This document shows positions 33,197 through 45,184 of a stretch of DNA of 64,000 nucleotides, in pieces. How positions within the stretch are numbered: the first letter of the stretch is position 1; every line of letters begins with the position of its first letter. The stretch lies in the NCBI GenBank assembly GCA_003439945.1, contig QVRM01002466.1, positions 533,501 to 597,500 on the forward strand. The letters are read 5' to 3'. A program made the translations under genes and the position numbers. Under the pieces are notes generated by a model. It was not told the origin of the DNA. It was given only the letters and a program-made list of their open reading frames with translations, and ran no database searches. The DNA is from Dermanyssus gallinae (Eukaryota; Arthropoda; Arachnida; Mesostigmata; Dermanyssidae).

Positions 33197-33391
33197 CTAT
33201 TTCCTCATGCGGGCACAATGCTTCCATTTTTTACTGAATGAAAACCTTTGGGCAATGCTTAAGTTTATAATAATTGCAGCATGATCTAGTTGTGGAACAG
33301 TCTTCACGCATGAATTCTCCAAGAACACAACGTTAAATGCGTGGCCAATCAAGGTTCCAGATTCTAACCGAGTAATTTCATGTTGACTCAT
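33197..33391 (-). pseudogene. possible LINE endonuclease C-terminal fragment
   Basis: The frame reads HEITRLESGTLIGHAFNVV and TVPQLDHAAIIINLS. This resembles the TR....TLIDH.F....DH..I end of the AP-type endonuclease of CR1/Jockey-group LINEs. It lies about 300 bases upstream of the RT fragment on the same strand, in the expected order. The intervening DNA is AT-rich and not recognisable. Confidence 0.45.
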
Positions 33392-33676
33392 TTCAAGCCC
33401 ATTAAAACTTATTTCAATCTAATTTCTATATATTTTCCTCAACTTTACGCAAAATACAATTCATTCACAATTTGGCAACCCTATATTTTTGAGAGTTACA
33501 GTACTTAAGTGGCTTTTCACACTATTCAGCAGTACTCCCGGAACTGCGGACTTTTTGTCAGAAACGATGATAAGATCTTGGATCCAAATGTCATTATAGC
33601 AAATAACATCAAACTCACCACATACGACCCAATATCAACTATCTGACACACTTGCTTTCGTAAGTGATTGACCTTT

Positions 33677-33679
33677 ATA

Positions 33680-33749
<70 letters not shown>
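33677..33749. repeat. (AAT)n microsatellite
   Basis: About 24 AAT units without interruption. Confidence 0.95.
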
Positions 33750-34221
33750 GAATCTGAATCAATGGCATGCCCCATGTTTCCAAATTTGGGAGAGTGGCAG
33801 GCCTCAGCCCTGCCGAAGTGCAATGGTAAGGTTTCCTCCTTGGATTTCCGATTTCGCGATCACGGAAGTCCCGGCACCTGGTAAAATATTCGCACTGAAC
33901 AATAATGCTTGCGTCGGTAATTTCGAACGATTGATTAGTAACTTAACTTCACTCGGTCAATACAAACATCTTTTTTACTAGTTTCCTTTTGTCGTCCAAG
34001 TCTTCTCTATCTTGTCGCGGAATACCAACAAGACAGATGTTATGGTAGTTTTGAATACTGTTTTTGTTGATTGAGTTTATTTTCCTGCAAATGCGGTTTG
34101 TTCTCCAGGACTCCAACGCGCTGTTTGAGTGCTTTTATTTTTTCAATGAGGCCTTATCAGCTTCTCCCTTTATGACATGAGTCCGCGTTGGGGATACTTT
34201 AAGAATCAAGAACAATAAAAA

Positions 34222-34255
<34 letters not shown>

Positions 34256-34425
34256 ACAATCGACTATTGTAATGCTTGTCTCTCATTATACGACACTCCT
34301 TGTTTTTAACACATAGGATGCCTGTGGTTTTGTTAAATCAGGGACTTAAGTTGACGTTAAACGTAGTTCTAACAACATCGGAGGGCATCCCACTAAAAGA
34401 GATCATAAGCTTGTACGCGACTTAC

Positions 34426-34628
34426 CGGTAGACGGCGGTGACATAAGGCAATTCGTATCGTTCGGTGTCGACATATACGAACTGGCAGACGAGCTCCCAT
34501 GCGCCTCGTTTCAATGGAACGGCAAAAGAAGGGTGGGATGTTGGAATCGCTGGTCTTTGTCGGATGGCGCCAGTGGAGTACGTCCACCGAACCAACATGG
34601 CTTGGTTGGAAGTGGACCATCTATCTAC
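34426..34628 (-). other. candidate exon with strong donor site
   Basis: On the minus strand a 203-nt stretch is open in one frame and includes WSTSNQAMLVRWTYSTGA, LKRGAWELVCQFVYVDTERY and LPYVTAVYR. It ends at GTAAGT (34420-34425), a consensus 5' splice site. The upstream border could be the AG at 34629-34630, but its pyrimidine tract is poor. Base composition is GC-richer than the flanks. The plus-strand frame 34499-34879 is longer and overlaps, so either strand could be the shadow. No family is recognised. Confidence 0.3.
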
Positions 34629-36217
34629 CTGGAGCCGTCGACTGCGGCGTCTTCAGCTTCTACCTAGCTGTCAATTACAAAGACTATCTAAATGAAAACG
34701 ATCGAACGGACCAGAAAGAGATGAAAAGAAGGCAGAAAAACGAATTATTCCGGTCACGCCTATTATATTCGATTATTACACTGGCCCAATCTTCTGGCGC
34801 GACTTTAGCCGCCGCAGTGCCTCAAATTGACTTTGGGCCCATAAGCGCGGGCTCTTTCGTGCTCTTTGGTTGCGAGTAAACAGTACATTATACCACTTGT
34901 GATTCTAAAACGACTAATATCTGCCTTGTTAACAACGTTTAATTAACAATAGCTATTATTTAAACGACGAGCAGTTAGCTCAACTAATCGAGTTGTGTTA
35001 ACAGTGATTCTGATGCATGTTCAGCGCGTTGCTATTTCGACTACTCGGACACCTATACTACTGTCCCTTTAAACCTTAGATCATCTATAGTGAGCTAGAA
35101 AAACTACCGTATTTCTTAATGAGTTTTATCTCGTACGCTAGCGTAAGGCGGACTAGTTACATCGCTCGCTCAACAAGTCTTTACTAGGCAGAACACGAGC
35201 CATTACCCTGTGAGAACACATCAGCAACGAGGGTTGCCAACCAATTTTCCATCTTTAACCAGATAAGACTCTCAGACCGGAGATTAATATGTGAGTTGAA
35301 AGAACAGGATCCACACGAAGGTGACCGTATGTATCAGGGCGCGAGACGTGAGATAAGCCACGGAAATTGTGTTGAGGACAAAGCGCATTGATGTCTCCAC
35401 AACTTTAATGATGTGGTGGCTAAAATTAGGGTCGGACCTAACGTATGCCTAATAATAGTACCGTATGCGTAGTAGGTAGTAACGTAATGCCGTTGTGATT
35501 TTATTATTGAAGTCAAGTGCGCTGTTTTTCAGTACGACACATTTGGTCATGAAGAGAAGCAACATGACATTTACGAAGTACCACCGAGCAATGCCATCCA
35601 CAGTTTGCAGAGCAACATGACAGAAGGAGTCATGTCATCAGCACATTGAACATTTGACGTTCGATGGCATAAATGGACTATATGAACATCTCATCACCGA
35701 AGGCATCTGATGCACTACAGAATATGGCTCACTTATTTGATTGCCAACCCCTAACAAACGATTTCAAAAATATTACTGTCGATGGAACCCCCGTAGTGTC
35801 CGATCATTTCCCCCATACGACCGCTTTGAAGTGCCATGTAGCCAATACGATCTACACATTCGATTTAGCTGTATCAAGGTCAACCATTCTCTACCAACCA
35901 GTATACGAAAAGTTTGATTTCGTACAAGGATTTTGTCTACTTTTTTGTTTCTTCAGTTCTGCAGGCTCTATTAAATCTGCGGGGTCACACCGATTCCTAT
36001 GTGATCTTCCTATTTCGGTAAATGGAGGAGGTAAAGAGTATCAGAGAGAGAGAGAGAGAGTACTATTACAGTAAGAACGGTAGTGACAGGATGGAACAAA
36101 CGCCAGGCTATGAATAGTTATTTCTTTTTTGTTTTACCAATTTTGCTTATACGTTTTCTAAGTAAAGTTTTCGGGCTGACCCTCAGCCAAGATTTAACGT
36201 CCACGGAACTGTTCACA
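34629..36217. other. no gene seen
   Basis: The longest frame is 35673-36074 on plus (133 codons). It contains VVSDHFPHTTALKC, faintly like the SDH motif that ends LINE endonucleases, but nothing around it supports that. A (GA)n run lies near 36043-36060. Confidence 0.4.
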
Positions 36218-36338
36218 TTGCTTCATAGACGGACCCCCATAAATACAAATGTGCAACGGTGGGGCTCGAACCCGCGCACCTATGTGTCTCCTCCGGTTGC
36301 GAGGCCCAGACTTAAGCCACCACGCCACCGGGCCCGAC
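36218..36338 (-). mobile_element. tRNA-derived SINE copy (family I)
   Basis: On the minus strand the head reads GGGCCCGGTGGCGTGGTGGC. Box A is TGGCGTGGTGG (36317-36327) and box B is GGTTCGAGCC (36263-36272), 45 bases downstream of box A. CCACCGTTGCACATTTGTAT and a short tail follow. It matches the plus-strand copy at 5636-5760 across the whole length. Confidence 0.75.
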
Positions 36339-37462
36339 CTTATACGTTACCTGACCCCTGGCTTCGTGCGCTGGGAGATTGCTCTGAGTATCCGCATATG
36401 TACCACAACGTAGGAGGATAACTTTCTCATCTTATATTCAACTCCGTTGGCGACCTGCCGGTGACTCCGGTGATTGACGCCCCAGAGCTGAAACATATGA
36501 TGCATGCAGGGTCAAATTGACAGCTAAGACAATATATCTCACGGTACGTTAGTGGACGCCTCTAATGCAGAACCAGTCATTGGTCAATTTCATTTTTCCT
36601 TTGATAGCTTGATAATCGGGTGAGGCAGGACCTATCGTAATTGGATAGTGCTGCATAGCGGAGCATTCTGCTAAACAGTACATATTGGCACCCGCCGTCA
36701 ATATAGCTACTGCCCTTTCTGGCACTACATAGTGTCTCTTAGTCTCGTGCATGCTAGAGTTTTATTTAACATGAAGCTCTCCTGACTCCCTTCAGCCGCT
36801 GCACTATAAACTCGTCTGCAACAGCAACTACTGTCAGCACTGCCGACGTCGTTGTGGGAATAGTCACAGCTTTTCCAGTTGTGTTAGCTGTAGTTGCCCT
36901 TATCCTTGAAATTGTTGTTGTTATTGTTGCTGTTGTTGCTGTTGTTGTTGCTCATGCGAGTGCAATTGCTCACACGGATGCAGTTGTCGTCATTATTAGT
37001 GTTTCCGATGCTGCTGCCGCCGCCGCTGCTCACTACCTCAGCGCTGCTCTTGATCACTGTTTTCCTTTAAAAGATTGCGGACGTATTTTGACCTATATGT
37101 TGTATATTGCATATCGATGACAGAAAATGCATATTGCTAACACGTGGGACCCTGCCTGAAAGCTTGTCAGTAAGAGGCCGGCTTGAACTTCCCCGATAGC
37201 ATCCGGAGTTAGGCAGGATAATGACGTCGAGGGCAAGCCTGTTTACAAGCTGAGCTGTGATTTGTTATTATTGGCTCACCATTTTGTCAAACTAGACAGC
37301 ATCCTGTACCAACCATATATATATATATATATATTTTTTTTTTATATATATATAGTGCTTCCTTGTTGAACAACTTCGTGTACATGCAGACACAAAATCA
37401 TATAATTTTGTGCTAATGTTTATAGAAATTACATAGAGTCACATCGCATCCCGAGAGTAGGA
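36339..37462. other. no gene; GTT-rich low-complexity segment
   Basis: The frame 36854-37120 is Val/Ala-rich because of imperfect GTT and GCT repeats near 36910-37030. A small AT run with nine T lies at about 37317-37354. No domain is present. Confidence 0.5.

Positions 37463-37543
<81 letters not shown>
37463..37543. repeat. (CT)n(AT)n compound microsatellite
   Basis: About 17 CT units run directly into about 22 AT units and end exactly at the TA before the MITE at 37544. The same CT-to-AT order occurs at 42036-42152. Confidence 0.95.
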
Positions 37544-37546
<3 letters not shown>

Positions 37547-37845
37547 GGTGTTGCAGACATTTTCTATTTATATATTTTCACGTGTTCAAAATTAACATAT
37601 ACAGCAACATGCGCATTTCATGACGATCATTTTGGTACCAAACTTATGACAATGCGAGCTGTGGCTGCGGAGTAATTACGATTTTTCGGCGGATATGTCC
37701 AGATTAAGTCCAGATTAAATTGTAGTAATTTCGCTCTCACTCCGAAACAAGACTTCTCAGAGACCATGCTCCATTGGAAAAAATATTTGCTTTAACGAGC
37801 TCTACAATTTGTATATTCTATTATAAAAATTTCTGCAACACCCTG
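37544..37845. mobile_element. 302-bp MITE with CAGGGTGTTGCAG ends
   Basis: The left end CAGGGTGTTGCAGACATTTT mirrors the right end, which reversed reads CAGGGTGTTGCAGAAATTTT. TA precedes the left end. The internal stretches GCGCATTTCATGACGAT, GGTACCAAACTTATG and TGCGAGCTGTGG match, in reverse orientation, the inside of the 807-bp element at 54017-54823, so this is a shorter relative. The right sub-terminal arm (CTCACTCCGAAACAAGACTT) is kept but its left partner is lost. It has no coding capacity. Ends starting CAGGG with a TA target are typical of Tc1/mariner-group elements. Confidence 0.9.
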
Positions 37846-37847
37846 TG

Positions 37848-37906
37848 AGAGAGGAAGAGAGAGAGAGTATGAGAGAGAGAGAGGCGAGATAGAAGAATGG
37901 AGAGAG

Positions 37907-37946
<40 letters not shown>

Positions 37947-37968
37947 AGAGAGAGAGATAGAGAGAGAG

Positions 37969-38009
<41 letters not shown>

Positions 38010-38035
38010 GAGAGAGAGAATAGGATAGAGAGATA

Positions 38036-38073
<38 letters not shown>

Positions 38074-38074
38074 A

Positions 38075-38136
<62 letters not shown>
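37848..38136. repeat. (GA)n then (AT)n compound microsatellite
   Basis: About 190 bases of slightly impure GA repeat are followed by about 100 bases of AT with one GTATAGTG interruption. The tract starts right after the MITE. Confidence 0.95.
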
Positions 38137-38139
<3 letters not shown>

Positions 38140-38140
<1 letters not shown>

Positions 38141-38183
38141 TCTATTTTTGTTCAGGTATATATATACCTGAACGAAAACAGAG
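38140..38183. repeat. 21-bp inverted repeat hairpin
   Basis: The left arm CTCTATTTTTGTTCAGGTATA pairs at 19 of 21 positions with the right arm ending in CAGAG; both mismatches are transitions. The centre is the perfect palindrome CAGGTATATATATACCTG. It lies at the end of an (AT)n tract. Confidence 0.8.
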
Positions 38184-38828
38184 CACCACTAGCGACCGGG
38201 CCTAACTAAAATCGTTAACAAGGAAAATGGTTAGTAATGAGGGTCTGGATGACTGGAAACCAGTATTTGATCTTTACTGCGTGTTACTACTATTCTTGCT
38301 CATGTTTGCTTGCCTACACCCGCTGGCAACGCCGATAAAGTTGCTGCAGAAGAAGCCACGTGAACGAGAGAACACGTCGCCGGCGAAGTGCAGAAAGCTA
38401 TCGCCTGTAGTCGCATTCACTTCTAACAGGAGCGTAGAACTGACACAAAAGGCCTAATTAGCCAGTGCTTGTTAGTCAATGAGGCCGATGTCCAGTTGGT
38501 GTTGTCTGGTGGCCTAGTGGCTTGAGCCTCGTGACTCTCACGGTTGCGCCAGACGCCTATCTGTACATACAGTACCCGCCGGCGTACTGCGCAGTGCATA
38601 CAGTACGAAGAAGTAGTATAAGAGAAATATGCAAAGAATGTATAAAGAAATATTTAGATAAGAAGAATCTATATGAACAAACAAGTATGAGTTCGTAGGA
38701 TCCTGTTTATTTCTGCTACGCAACACAGGCGATCTGCCCCTGTTGTAAAACCTATTGGTGAACATCTTGTGGGTTCAATTCGTTATTCACATAGAGCGGG
38801 CTGGTATATATATATATTTCTTTGTGCT

Positions 38829-38864
<36 letters not shown>

Positions 38865-39059
38865 AAAGAAGAAGAGTATTCAAAGCTCAAAGTATAGGAA
38901 CATAGCAGACCGTAGTGTGTACTGCCTTGCAAGCCGCACTCGAGGTAATTTTTCGTCCAACGGTCGAATGCCACAGGTCCTCGACAACTACCCACGACTC
39001 CCTAACCCAGCACCGCATACTCAAAGAATCGTAGAACTTTGTTTACGTCACAATTTTAT

Positions 39060-39062
<3 letters not shown>
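38184..39062. other. no firm gene; weak SINE head and small frame
   Basis: CTGGTGGCCTAGTGGCTTGA at about 38508-38527 resembles a tRNA box A, and CACGGTTGCG follows, but no box B is clear. The frame 38227-38457 has AAAATGG around its ATG, a hydrophobic LLLFLLMFACLHPLA segment and a basic tail. Nothing identifies it. A short (AT)n(GA)n run lies at about 38829-38865. Confidence 0.35.
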
Positions 39063-39131
<69 letters not shown>

Positions 39132-39134
39132 TAT
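39063..39134. repeat. (AT)n microsatellite
   Basis: About 70 bases of AT with one ACAT interruption near the end. Confidence 0.95.
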
Positions 39135-39462
39135 GAGTATTGTCTGGGTTTAACTTATTTTTGTTTCGGTAGCTCGATCAGCTTGATATTCGCGGAGCTT
39201 CCCTTCCTCTGTGACGACTCTATTAACTTCATGTGTGATGGTCTCAAAGGACGCGTTCGGAGGCACAGGAACGATACGTTCAGATACGTGTGTAGTGTAC
39301 GTGCATTGTTATAGACCAGTAAGATACGCGGACAAAGCAGCATCGGAATTGTTACTGGTATAATTATAGAGCGCAATAAAGCAATACAATATGACAGGAG
39401 AACTACGGCAACACAAAATGTACCGATACTGTTAGAACAATAAGGGTAAATAGGTGGCTCGA

Positions 39463-39545
39463 AAAAGCAACAACAACACCAACAACAAAAACAACAACAA
39501 CGACAACGACAATGACAAGCAAACAACAACGACGACGACAATGAC
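39463..39545. repeat. CAA/CGA-rich trinucleotide tract
   Basis: Imperfect CAA, AAC and CGA repeats. The Cys-rich frame 39155-39568 on minus is a by-product. Confidence 0.85.
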
Positions 39546-40156
39546 GACAGCGCTCCGACAACTGCCACGTCACCTTTACGCTTTTTTTACGCTTTACGAT
39601 GCTTTACGTCAACTTCTACTAGTCAACTTATAAAGTCTAACCTAAATAGCCAACTAAGTCCATCAGTCCATGGAGTCCAAAATCGGCCGTGGCCGATTTT
39701 GAGCCTGTTTCGTAAACGGTTTGTTTGCTTGGCGGATGGCAGCCAAATGGGCGCATGCAAACCTAACTAGTTTCCGGCTATTTGGCGATTAGCCACGTTT
39801 TCCTTGTGGGTGTACGTATAGTGGAAACCATACACGTGTGAGCATGATTAGATTTAGCACATACACATTTCTATAATATGAATAAAGGTTATTGATTTTG
39901 CGCTATGTTATGTGTGTGCCCCCGTTGCGCAGCTAACGCGTAACGGGTCACAATCAACAACGTTGTCAGCCAATCATTTCATACACGGGTGCCGTAAACT
40001 TGTTGTGCCAACCAACTCTCTGACACGGCAATACAATCCAAGTGGAAAGGAAATGACTCTAGGTCGCGCCTTCATTCTTCAACAAAGCGAGAGCTTGTGC
40101 TCTGAGCTACAGCTAGGTAGGGCTGAAGTAAGGCAGCACAAGCGGTGCCTGCTTAC

Positions 40157-40315
40157 ACAACAACAACGACGACAACAACAACAATAGTAACAACAACAAC
40201 AGCAACAGCAACAACAATAACAACGACAACGACGACAACAACAATGACGACAACAACAGCAACAGCAAGAACAACAACAACAACAACAACAACGACAGCA
40301 ACAACAACAACAAGG
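40157..40315. repeat. imperfect (CAA)n tract
   Basis: About 160 bases of CAA mixed with CAG, CGA and AAT. The poly-Cys and poly-Leu frames on minus come from this tract. Confidence 0.95.
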
Positions 40316-40877
40316 GTCGACTAACTTCAGAGATAGCAACGCTTCCAAGTGAAGCTACATCTACAAATCAACACGCGAAAACAGCACTGGCAACCGGCGC
40401 CACCGCCGCCAGCGTCTCTCTTGTTGCCGTAACAACGATAACAACACCGGCAATGGTGTTATCATCAGTCTATCTAGCTTAAAATAATCTTCATGTTTAT
40501 GCTTTTGCTATGTCCTCATCGGCTTAATACCATACGACGACTTCTGAGCGCACGCACGCACAAGAGCGTTGATGAAGCAACGGGCAGAGATGAGGCGACG
40601 GAGCGACGTATGGTTGTAGGACTAAACTCTCAGTCTAAACTACAGGTACCTTTAAGTAGGCGGTTTGGGCGAGCAAAGGGCGACTTTTCCTAACTGAGCA
40701 CACGGAGCATTTTTGCTTGCTTTTTGTCAACAACATTCCCGTGTCATAACGAAACGATCGCAAAGTTAAGCCATGTCGCAGTTAAACAGGGACTGCAATG
40801 CTGAGATATAACGGCGGTTATATATTACGGTTTGCTCTATGAGTAGCCCTCTTGACGAACAGTCATCTCGTCTATGC

Positions 40878-40950
40878 AAAGCCATTTATCTAGAACTTGA
40901 GAAGCCATTTATATAGGACTTGAGAAGCCATTTATATAGGACTTAAGAAG
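40878..40950. repeat. 23-bp tandem repeat, three copies
   Basis: GCCATTTAT begins at 40881, 40904 and 40927, giving a 23-base period. The units AGCCATTTATATAGGACTTG differ by a few bases. Confidence 0.85.
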
Positions 40951-42035
40951 CAGTTCTGTTGCGCCTCCCCCTCCTCCCACAACCCCTGTGCTGTATAGAA
41001 TTTGTCAGAAAATAGACAACAGATTGGGGTCGGTCCCAAGCAGCGGAGATCAACTCACCATAACCTGTTTCGCAACGCATGAGTACCATCGAATGCAATT
41101 ATATCACCCTGCACTTCAACGCACTAGTCTGAGCATCAAACGTCTTATGTACATATATGACCGCCACGTGGTTTTTCTCTCCGACTGATCGTCTGCCCGG
41201 CTGGACAATTGCTGTGTTGCTGAATTGGCTAGCTGGCATATGATTTGTCATCTGTACTCCCATGAGTAAATCGGTTAATACGGCTTTTATACTCTACTTA
41301 ATTATATCGTTTTAGAAAGATGATTTTCAATTATAGTTATTAGTGGCCGGCAACTGTGACGCTAGAAATTGTGGTAAACCCCGACCCGACATGCACTGAG
41401 TCAACTGTGCCTACGATAGATTTTGGTTAATTCTGGCCACGACAGACCTAGTTAAAAATGCTGTACCTGTAAAACTAACAGAAATATGTATTGGTATATG
41501 ATTGTAGTTTAAATTTGCTGGCGTTGTTATGTAACCCTATGTAAAACACCACAGATTGGTTTTGGTTGAGTTTTAATTGGTTCACTGGTTAAGATAAGTA
41601 GTAGTGTTTGCAATTTACCAAGCCACATCAGAGACGATAAACCTTCATAGTACAAGTTGTAGTTATCCAAAAGAAAGGCATGCGTTTCAATCTAGCAATA
41701 AAGTGCTGTATTCGTCTTTTTTAAAGAATACAAAAGCAAGTATACTTATACATCGTATTTCAACCATATTTTTTGGTTGACTTAGTAGCGCAGACACATT
41801 TTTCTGCGTCACCGTCACACGTGCTTTCTACCGCCCAACGAAGAATCAGCAATATCGAAATTAAAAGTTAGTACTTTTAACTCAATCCTGTTGTCCCTGC
41901 TGCAAAATATATTTCAAAAAGGAACCCTTCACTGAGCGATCCTGTACGGCAGTGAGGCCAAATCTTGAAGCTTAAGCAGATGACTATTGCAGAAAAGACA
42001 ATCGTAATTATTTTTTTTTATATTTTTATTTACCT
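40951..42035. other. no gene seen
   Basis: Short frames only and no domain, in AT-rich DNA. Confidence 0.5.
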
Positions 42036-42300
<265 letters not shown>

Positions 42301-42559
42301 TTTGCAGTACATGATAAAATACCATCTGCGGGTACGTGCCGGCACGTCGCCCTCTTTTTAAATGTATGATGCACAACGCCAAATCCTCTAAAATGTATAG
42401 AAATCTTCTAAATATAAGGATTCTAGACGGCATATATTTTAGTTAAATTACTTGACTACCTTGGACGAATAGATAAATTCGTTCTATTTTTGGTTACTTA
42501 AAGGTGTAAGTTCTATTTTAGGTTACCTAATAGTTAAAGCTATGGGCTCTAGTCAGTAC

Positions 42560-43290
42560 GGCGTAGTTGTTCTCCGCTCAGATCGTGGCGTGACCAAGTG
42601 CCCTAAGTGCATCAGAGCCGACCACTGAGGGAGAAATTGAGTCGGTTATGGTGGAGTCCCAGCTGGGATAACGTTCCTCCTTTGTGAATGGGTTTGGTCC
42701 CATTGAAAGTCCCATTGCAGTGTCATACATAAGAAGTCATACATTAAGGCTGGCGAGTAATGTACTCGGTAAGTAAGTACAGTCTCCCTTTCGTCATTGG
42801 CAAAAAACAATTGTTTAGCTGTATCGTCCAGTGCTATGTCGAACAGGTTGGTTATCGTATCGGCCGTGAGGTCACTGAGGCACCATAGCTCGTCAATTAA
42901 TTATTAGTAGGGTGAAAACCTTTCAAAGCGAGACGCTTGGAGATGAAAGAATTGCTGCAAAATGCTCCTGCAGCACGAGAGAATACCGTCCTAGAGCAGA
43001 GACACCCCAGCAGCTCTACTTCGTCTAGGCTGAGTAGCTTGCTTCGAACCGGTCTGTGCGTGATTTTGGAGAGTATTGAATTGAAGCAGGCATTCTGTAC
43101 AGACAGTTCACATTTTGAGTTGTTCGGGACTGAGCTGCTGAACGGCGGTGTTGCCTGGCCAGTTCTCCGTCATCCAAGTAACACATGTTTAGCATATTTT
43201 TAAACGACTTGACGAGATTGTTACCTGACATGCAGAACAAAGGTGGACCCAGGGCGTCTCCCAGCTGCATGCCTATTTGGGATTAGATAA
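42560..43290 (-). pseudogene. R2-like reverse transcriptase fragment
   Basis: The minus-strand frame 43025-43270 reads QLGDALGPPLFCM, SFKNMLNMCYLDDGEL. The QQGD.LGP.LF block and the catalytic YLDD (43169-43180) are intact. A frameshift then gives NSKCELSV, the N..KCEL motif that follows the palm in this family. Below it, weak matches (FDIALDDTAKQLFFAND and SVVGSDALRALGHA) suggest the thumb. The endonuclease is absent. The fragment just upstream (43950-44629) is the endonuclease end of another copy, since the order is wrong for a single element. Confidence 0.75.
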
Positions 43291-43949
43291 TTAAGTCAGT
43301 TGTAACAGGACAAGTTGGACGTCTATACGAGGACTCGCCATAGTGAATAGAAAGCATTTTCATAATCTCGTTTGAGTAAGAACGTGAGAGAAGTCCGGGA
43401 GATCAGGAAAGAGCGAGTTCGACTGCTCTTTCTACTACGGCTTTGACCGAGAGCCTCAGTTGTCGTTCGTCTATTCGGCGCATAAGCGGTCCTGTGTTAG
43501 CCTTTATGCTGACTTGCAAAGCGATTCTGTCTAGACATGATAAGTATGCTATTGGCCGGTTTGACTCGTATTTTGACTTCAAAGCGAATCATTTGACACC
43601 AAAGATCGATTGGAACAACAGTGTTGCGAGTGATTGTTCAAATCAAAATGTGACATTAACGTTTGCAAAAAAATTGTTAACTCATTTGCTGTCTACCCGA
43701 GGCCTAGGGACAGAAAGTCAGCTAGACGCTTCGAAAGACTAAAATTCTATTCTGCTGAGGAACTTCTTAATATGAATCGAGCTGCGGCAAAAACTGCCTT
43801 CCTTTCTTGTGAACTCAAGGTCTGTTGGGCTTGCGGACTCTTCGTTAGAGGTTCGGACCGGCAATGCTTGACTTGCCACTATAAATTCCAGTGACCAATC
43901 TCGTTGTATAAAGGATAGAGCAACGACAGAACTAAGAGGTACAATCACC

Positions 43950-44629
43950 AGACTGTGACTAGATGCCCTGCATACAACCGCCAGACTATTGCAGAGCACT
44001 GCGGGCTCGTTTCTCTCCCCCCGAGATATGCGGAGACGACGCATTATCATACGCACTTTGTCATAGTAATAGTAGTAATCTCTATTATTGTAACCATAAT
44101 TAGGCAAGAACGTAACGGTCTCACGCACGGCAGCCATACCTTTGTGACATCCTACGCCAGCGGCCGATTGTCGTGCCAGTCCCGGCTGGTAAGGCCATAC
44201 GGTCAACGCCTGTCGTCCCTCTGCAGTCCACCGGGTTCCAGTGTAACGCGGTTGCCGGCTTGTCTGAAAGCGCGCCTGAGGATGTCGTTAATGGTGTCAA
44301 GGCGGCCCGGCGTGAGCCCGGCCAGCTTAGTGCGACTAAGCCGGTGCAGGCACCGTTCTACCACATGGACATTCCTCTCTTTCAAACATGGCAATGCGAA
44401 GTCTGAGGCCACTGACAACGCAAACCTGCTTACTGCCGACGAGCTGAGCAGAACGACGGTAGGTGAGGTCCGTAATGCGGACAAGGCCTTTTGCATTCCC
44501 ATTGCTTGCCGGAGCCGAAAGTAGGCTTGGCGGTCCCGAGATGTCCCAGTCGCTGGTAAAGCCGGGAGAACTGTTCTCTCTTCTCGGCCAGTACCAAGCC
44601 GTCACCTCGGGGAACGAAGCCGCACCCAT
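43950..44629 (-). pseudogene. R2-like zinc finger and endonuclease fragment, heavily decayed
   Basis: The frame 44336-44629 ends in GLRLRIAMFEREECPCGRTV, the LRLG...C.CG region. The frame 44203-44502 continues AGLTPGRLDTINDILRRAF, RQAGNRVTLEPGGLQRDDRR. The next frame gives LTVWPYQPGLARQS. Compared with the copy at 12746, the KRPDG and WDAT catalytic signatures have been lost. At least two frameshifts are present. Confidence 0.7.
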
Positions 44630-44717
44630 CAGGTCCAGCTCACACCGGTCTTTTAAAAGGATGCCTAGGAGCTCGCTCTATTGCTTGAACGCTCTAAGAC
44701 TTTTCATGTCTCTGAGT

Positions 44718-44719
44718 TA

Positions 44720-44767
<48 letters not shown>
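44718..44767. repeat. (AAT)n microsatellite
   Basis: About 16 AAT units reading in frame as poly-Asn directly into the R2-like fragment that follows. Confidence 0.95.
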
Positions 44768-44768
<1 letters not shown>

Positions 44769-45168
44769 CACTGTGCGGCCACGAGCCCGCCGAGGCTGGA
44801 CACCCGAGAGAATGGTCGGCAGCTTTATATGAGGTCGAAAACCTCATTGTGGAATGCGCCACGGACGCCGATAAGGCCAAGCTGCGCGCCGTCTCCTCCT
44901 AAGGGGCGGGCGCATGGCTTCACGCCATAACCTGTGCTCGGATCCGGACCCTGTTAGATGACGAGTCGGTAAGGATCTTCGTTTGGGAACACACTTTGTG
45001 TACACTCTTGTCTGCGTCTGCGGATACGTCGTCCAGCCAGATGGACGCCACGGACTGTCTTGTATCGTCAGCGCAGGTAGGCAAGCAAGACACCATGCCC
45101 TGAACGAAACCTTCAGGAGAGCTCTACGATCCAGTGGTCTACCGTGCGTCCTGGAACCCGTCAGATGA
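44768..45168 (+). pseudogene. R2-like pre-zinc-finger and zinc-finger fragment
   Basis: Plus-strand translation gives REWSAALYEVENLIVE, DKAKLRAVSS, stop, GAGAWLHAITC, RTLLDDESVRIFVWE. After a one-base shift it gives VCVCGYVVQPDGRHGLSC, SAGRQARHHALNETFRRAL and LPCVLEPV. The match to the copies at 20.2 and 12.75 kb is residue by residue (AVSS-G-GAWLHA, LLDD, HGLSC, RH..LN). It begins at one (AAT)n tract and stops at another, before the endonuclease core. Confidence 0.8.
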
Positions 45169-45184
45169 TAATAATAATAATAAT
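45167..45184. repeat. short (ATA)n microsatellite
   Basis: About six ATA units that truncate the R2-like fragment. (ATT) units follow at about 45201-45220. Confidence 0.85.

Noticed and set aside
33526..33823. Leu- or Ile-run frames
   Set aside because: They are products of the (AAT)n tract.
38227..38457. Small ORF with good ATG context and a hydrophobic segment
   Set aside because: Without homology, splice signals or conservation it cannot be told from chance. It is noted only in the interval entry.
40079..40348. Cys-rich and Leu-rich frames
   Set aside because: They arise from the CAA/CAG trinucleotide tract read on the minus strand. The frames at 51796-52149 are the same case.
40878..40950. 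CRISPR-like array
   Set aside because: Three 23-bp units in direct tandem have no spacers. The surroundings are eukaryotic.
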